Origin: Tetracladium setigerum
Taxonomy: Eukaryota; Ascomycota; Leotiomycetes; Helotiales
NCBI GenBank assembly: GCA_031472005.1
Contig: PZJY01000004.1
Location: 682,001 to 746,000, forward strand
DNA: 64,000 nucleotides
Direction of reading: 5' to 3'
Shown one piece after another: positions 59,301-64,000 of this stretch (positions are counted from its first letter, which is position 1; the number at the start of each line of letters is the position of its first letter). The position numbers and the translations under genes were made by a program. Under the pieces are notes generated by a model. The model did no database searches and was not told the DNA's origin. It worked only from the letters and a program-made list of their open reading frames with translations.

Positions 59301-60215
59301 ATGGCGAAGAAGAGGAGGAGGACCGCAGTTTGGCCCGAAGCCTGTGATGAACCTCCGTCGACCTCGATAAATGGCGACGAGAGAGATGATAATATTCGAA
59401 AGCGCTTATATATAAAGTTGGTGTGCTCCTAGGATCAAAAGGCCCCTTCTGACAACACTAGAGCATTACAAAGCGAACGTATGACTGTTCTTGTGGGCCC
59501 AACCGAAGAAGCTTTTCAGATAGGACAGGATCTCTTAATCCAGTATTCAGAGCCCCTAGGAAGAATGTGCTCTCCGGGCTTTATCGAATCGCACGAAAGA
59601 ATTATCCGACTGCCCGAAGTAGAAGTTCCGGTGTTCGAAGACTTCCTAGTCTGGGTCTATGCGTACGAGCCCAGTATAGATGAATCCAAGTTTGTTGATT
59701 CCCTTATCGACCTTGCTGTTTTTGGAGAAATGTATCTTATCTATCAGCTTAAAAATCAAATCTCCGATGTTATCAGAGCCCGACTTGTCAGTGATAAGTT
59801 GAAGCTTACCCCCGACATCGTCTCGAAAATCTACAGGAGTGTACCTGCCGGGTCCATCCTGAGGGGGTTGTGCTCACACGGCTTTGCGATTAGACCTCGA
59901 GACATGGACTGGGGAAACCGTAGCGCATCTACGAGAAAATATGGCGAATACTCAGAATGGAAGACAGTCTTCGAGGAATGGGCTGAATTTGGATGGGACT
60001 ATTTTTCGATACTACAGACAGTTTCCTCAGAGGCGTTAGATATAGGTTGGGGGGGTACTTGCCGCTTTAACGACCATTCGGATATAGTTGGCTGGAGACC
60101 GGAGTCTGACGTTGATTGTCCATCTTCTTGTTCTTGGTCAAATCTTGCTCTTAGTAGTGAGATACCTGTGGAGGTAGAAGAGACATGTGGGGATGAAGAA
60201 GAGCTAGGTAGATAG
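59301..60215 (+). CDS. BTB/POZ domain protein
   Basis: Two exons (59301-59416 and 59474-60215) with a 57-bp intron (GTTGGT donor, TTCTGAC branch point, CAAAG acceptor) give 285 residues. A short basic N-terminus (MAKKRRR) leads into a fungal BTB domain: VTVLVGP-like TVLVGPTEEAFQIGQDLL, ESHERIIRLPEVEVPVFEDFLVWVY and LIDLAVFGEMYLIYQLKNQ. In this fungal family the BTB domain mediates dimer formation or protein binding; many paralogues exist and none of this type has a clear function. The C-terminus is acidic and Ser-rich. The usual HxDLL is GxDLL here. Without the intron the gene would start at the ATG at 59481 and lack the first residues of the domain. Confidence 0.75.
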
Positions 60216-60689
60216 TGTGGGAGGGAAACAATTTACGTGCTTGGATGAGTTTTATGTCATGGGATGGATCTGTGTAGTAAGAGGGTTCTGTATCCTGGGT
60301 GATTCGATAGGAGTAACTAGGTGTACAGAAAACAATCGCTTAATTCTTTCTCTCTAAACCTAAATTTGATACTGTACCTGTCTCTTCTGAAATCTCTATT
60401 TTCTTTCTGCTAAGCCCTGATCGCTAGTGATGTGTGTGGTTGCGTTTAGCAAAACTGTAATCGATTGTGACGATCTATGATTGGCTCAAATCACGCTTCC
60501 CAATAACGGCCGGGTCAATCAACCGGGTTGAGGCCCAGCCAACATGCGTAAAGTAAAGTTCGCAAGTCCACCAAAACTCACAACCATTGAAAACACATGG
60601 CAGATCTCGTTCGAGTATATCCAGACCACTAGACGATCAGCAGCGGAACTATGGTGCATTTTGCAAGGAAGGTGCCACACGCCCTATCG
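60216..60689. other. Convergent intergenic region
   Basis: Between the ends of the BTB gene and the minus-strand coiled-coil gene. Nothing is seen beyond probable 3' UTRs. Confidence 0.45.
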
Positions 60690-63600
60690 TCAGACCTCAA
60701 TATCGCCAAGGAAATTCTCTAAGTGCAAGTTCGTTCGACAGACTTGCTCTGGACTAGTGACTTCATCCCCCCGTTTCATGTATTCCACGGCTTGTTGAAT
60801 AATGAAAGACTTGCTTGTCGATAAACCTCTCAGGAGATCCGTCTCCCTGATTCCCAAACTGTCGGTTGCCTCGTTAGTGACAAGCATCTCGATCGCTTCC
60901 TCTGTAAATCCCAAAGCCTGGTACAATTGCTTCACATGCACCAAAAGCACGCCGCAAAAGGATCTCTCCACGTCTATCAGTTTCTGAAGGTAATGAACCT
61001 CATCCTTGGCCTTTCTCAAATCTAGCGTCCTATCAGTATTTATTGCCAAAAGTTGTACAGTACGGTGATCATACCTTCAGGCCCACAGGAAGGAGCAGCC
61101 ATACTCGAAAGCAGGAAATCAACATCTCCCTTAACGCTGCCGCGAAACCCACTCTTATCGGTCTCTTCGTCGTCATCATCATCATCAAGTTCCCAGTCGA
61201 GGTCTTTGTGGAGCGGCACAATAAGTCCACCTCGGGCAACTTCCATCACACCTTGACTGAATCGCGCGCGGACCGAAATCACCCCTTCGACGAAGTGGGC
61301 ATGGGCAGAGACAGAATTCAGGCGGTGTACGAGAGGTTTTACTCGAATTACTTGCTCCTTCCAAAAAGAATGGGCCAAATCAATCTCAGGTTTGATGTTT
61401 CCAAAGGCTGAAGGTAGAGGTGGCGATTGGGGGCTGTTCGACAGCGTCTGTGGAATGCATTCTGTATTCTCCTGAGACTCACAGTTCTCATCTAATTCCC
61501 TCTGAGAAAAATGCCTATTGTTTTCACACGAATTCTTTTCCGCTGCATTGCGAAGTTTGTGCCCCGTTTCTTTTAGCTGAGAAATTAATTTTTGCATGAC
61601 GAACCAGCTTGGAAAGTGTTTTAGAATGAATTTTTCCATCATGGCTAACCTACATTCATAGGCTTTATCAGACGCTGCGAGCTTCCTTGTAGAAGATTGG
61701 AGAGCCTTCACCTCCGCGATGGCAACTTTTCCCGAATGCCTAGTCGTCTCGCTTTTCTTATCAGAGGCATTTCGAATGTCTGATTCGATGTTCTCGGGAA
61801 GTTTTAGTGAGATACGGTCGAGGTTGCTCATACGATTGCTTCCCTCTTTGGAAAGGCGAGTCCTTTTTGAATCCTGCGAAATCTTCTGCACTTTGCGTTC
61901 TTCAGAGTTCATTATATTGACCCGACGTTCTGGGACATCACCTCTACTCTCCCTGTTGTAGTACAAATTCAATTCTTCTAGTCCATGCGATACTGTGGAC
62001 TCCATGGGTGCGATACCTTTTACCTTTAGTTTTGAAATATGAATCGAAACTCCGGCAACCAAAACCTGAAGATAAATCTTGGCATTGCTCAAGTCTTGCT
62101 CTGTCAAGATAAATTCCTCGACTGCCATCATATCTATCATCTCCTTGACGATAAATTCGCTGCTTTTCTTTATTGTTGAATGAATGTTGAGAGAATTTGG
62201 TTGAAAAAGTATGTCAGTTTCACTGGCGAAATTACATGCTTCCGTTATGCTGCAGCCTAGTTCTATGTAGAACCAAATCTCATGCATCTGCAAGATTTTA
62301 CCGAGTGCAATTTCGATCTGAATTTTTTTCTGGATGTGATTTATTTCATTCTTCAACTTTTGTAAATCTGGACGAAGTATATTAGCCATCATTCTAGACT
62401 TTTGAAGCTTGAAAGGTCGTACCAACTTTGCTGCAGGGTTGTGTTCTTTCTTTGGGAAATTCCTTTCCCAAATTAGGTCCCGAATACGTGCCACCGTTCT
62501 TCGAATAGGATCCATCGTATTTGTTATTTCTGAACTCACTGAGGTGATCAAGATACATTGAATTTGGCTGACATTCCGTGGCTAATTTCTGCGCCCTCTC
62601 AACTAGTTGTAGATGAGCAGAAGCGCATTCCAAATCACGAAAAAGTTCCTCAACGCGATCTTTCTGTGCAGCCAGATGTCTGCTCAACCGATCGGTGCAC
62701 GTTTTGGCGATTTGGAAAACCTTTGGCCACGGGCACTTCACTGCTTCCTATACCACGTTAGAAAGTTGCAGCACCCTCGTCGGCTTATTATAGCTACCTT
62801 CAATACATCTTGATAATTTCCCTGGTATTCATTGCACCAAGATGAAGAGCCCTCTGGCTCAGGTTCGACTTGATTTTGCTCACCCTTTAACGCTTCCTCT
62901 GGTTCCGATTTCCGCTTCTGTCGTGTAATAAGGATCTTTCCTCTCATGTAAGGTAGCATGCCTAGAGACGCACACCAATCTGGAAATCGTTTCTTTATTG
63001 GCACTTTGATCTTGGACTTTCTGGCCGGTATCTGTTGCAAAGGTTTCTTGTTGACGTTCGGGAGAGCTTGAGATTGTGTGGTTGGCACTCCAGCGTGGCC
63101 TTTATCGAGCGAGTAGGTAAGTTTAATGCCATTCTCATTACTTCTCTCTAGAGACTGGCCATTCTTTCCAAGTTGTGGTGACTCCATTTCATTGTTTATT
63201 GTCGTGGTCAGATTGCAAATCGTTAGATGTTGATGAAGGGGAAATATGTACACAGGAATTGCAGCCTCGGGAACGTCTTCTTCGCTCTCGGATTTGGTGG
63301 GTAGGATCGATATTTGCTCGAGTACTAGCATCTCTTCGGGCGAGATACTCTCCTGCACCCTTGATTCGTCTAGCTCAGACAAGATATCAGAAGTGTGGGT
63401 ATCCTCAACGACGTCGTCAACTGTATCGAAGTAAGGAACATCTTTCCAAATATCCCCGAGGATCAAACCCTGGAGATAATTACAAGCCCACTCCAAATCT
63501 TGATCTCTCAGGTCGTCGTGGTTCTCTTCTATTGCATTCAACAATTTCTTAATGAGAGAGTAGCCAGCCTCATAAAGAGTTGGTTCCATCTTTTGATAGC

Positions 63601-64000
63601 CCTCTGCCCTAGAGAGCAGCATGGCGTAAGTTTGTATGACATGGCTAAGAGCAACTTCGAGATCAAGTTCTCGCTGAATGCGATTTGACTCAGATCGGAT
63701 CTCACGTAGATCTGATTATATATCATTAGGAGTAGTTCTGGAAACGACAACAAGCTAGAGACTCTATCTTACTATTCTGTTGTGGAGATTGGTGAGGGCC
63801 ACACTCGCAAGTCGTCTCCACCCAAGAGCTGGAAGGGAAATTCTCCGACCCCTTTTTGGCATTGACATCAACAACTGTTTCCAAGCTGGAGTGCGTATGT
63901 AATCTTGTGCCCCAAGAGACCCTTCAAAATCTCGGAGATGATTCCTGCTCATTTCCAGATCGCGCAAGAGATTATCTATACGAACACGTTGCAGAATCAA
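60690..64000 (-). CDS. Large helical repeat protein, 5' end outside window
   Basis: A minus-strand multi-exon gene that continues past the right edge. Open parts: 64000-63767, 63700-62798, 62747 to about 62530, 62551-61075 and 61058-60690. Introns inferred: 62748-62797 (50 bp, TTCTAAC branch point) and about 61059-61073. A related unit of about 105 residues recurs three times, each starting DLRxxKxExxxLQ-like: DLREIRSESNRIQRELDLEV, DLQKLKNEINHIQKKIQIEI and DLRKAKDEVHYLQKLIDVER. Each continues to a second block with YLQ(G/V)L. The family is unknown; helix-rich composition suggests coiled coils. Between repeats are charged linkers (KKRFPDW, acidic DDDDDDEE near 61175). Frame joins near 62530, 61074 and 63765 each need one base, so exon borders are tentative. 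Confidence 0.55.

Overview
The window reads as nuclear DNA of a filamentous ascomycete, probably a leotiomycete (Helotiales-like). That placement is inferred from gene style, not from a database search. The reasons are short GT-AG introns (42-69 bp) with CTAAC/CTAAT-like branch points, and fungus-typical families: a secreted lipoxygenase, a GPI-type cupredoxin protein, a DUF6606/DUF3638/DUF3645 giant protein, an SRR1-like protein, a HET remnant, BTB and ankyrin proteins, and helicase-associated DUF3505 fingers.

Layout. 0-1.5 kb holds a decayed minus-strand repeat gene. 2.5-3.2 kb is a serine-rich cupredoxin gene. 3.5-4.6 kb is a decayed tandem repeat with a GGTCATCA core. 4.9-5.9 kb has a small bZIP-like gene and a small ORF. 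8.4-10.3 kb is an intact three-exon lipoxygenase. 11.6-20.9 kb (minus) is the roughly 3000-residue DUF3638 gene, interrupted by an in-frame TAG and frame breaks. 22.5-23.5 kb is an intact DEDDy 3'-5' exonuclease. 24.3-28.9 kb has an unrecognised decayed gene, an unrecognised ORF and a gene with 31-residue tandem repeats. 28.9-40 kb is repeat-rich and holds a GC-hairpin/AT island, inverted-repeat elements, and one gene whose parts combine a sirtuin (Sir2) domain with a Set9/SUV4-20-like SET domain (32.1-35.1 kb). 40.1-41.8 kb is a membrane protein. 42-59 kb is accessory: DUF3505 finger fragments, an ankyrin membrane protein, an SRR1-like gene, a wrecked RecQ/TLH-type helicase, a HET remnant and a third inverted-repeat element. 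59.3-60.2 kb is a BTB gene. 60.7-64 kb is a large coiled-coil-type gene that runs off the right edge.

Three themes stand out. First, the Sir2-SET gene would put a deacetylase-like and a histone-lysine methyltransferase-like domain in one chain. Second, at least two families of short, TA-flanked, inverted-repeat elements are present, plus a dispersed GGTCATCA-type repeat. Third, many otherwise well-conserved genes are broken by exactly one base, usually in a homopolymer and usually fixed by adding one base. That pattern suggests consensus deletion errors in the assembly. Separately, CAA/CAG/TGG-to-stop changes in several genes fit RIP-like C-to-T decay. Pseudogene calls should be read with both in mind.
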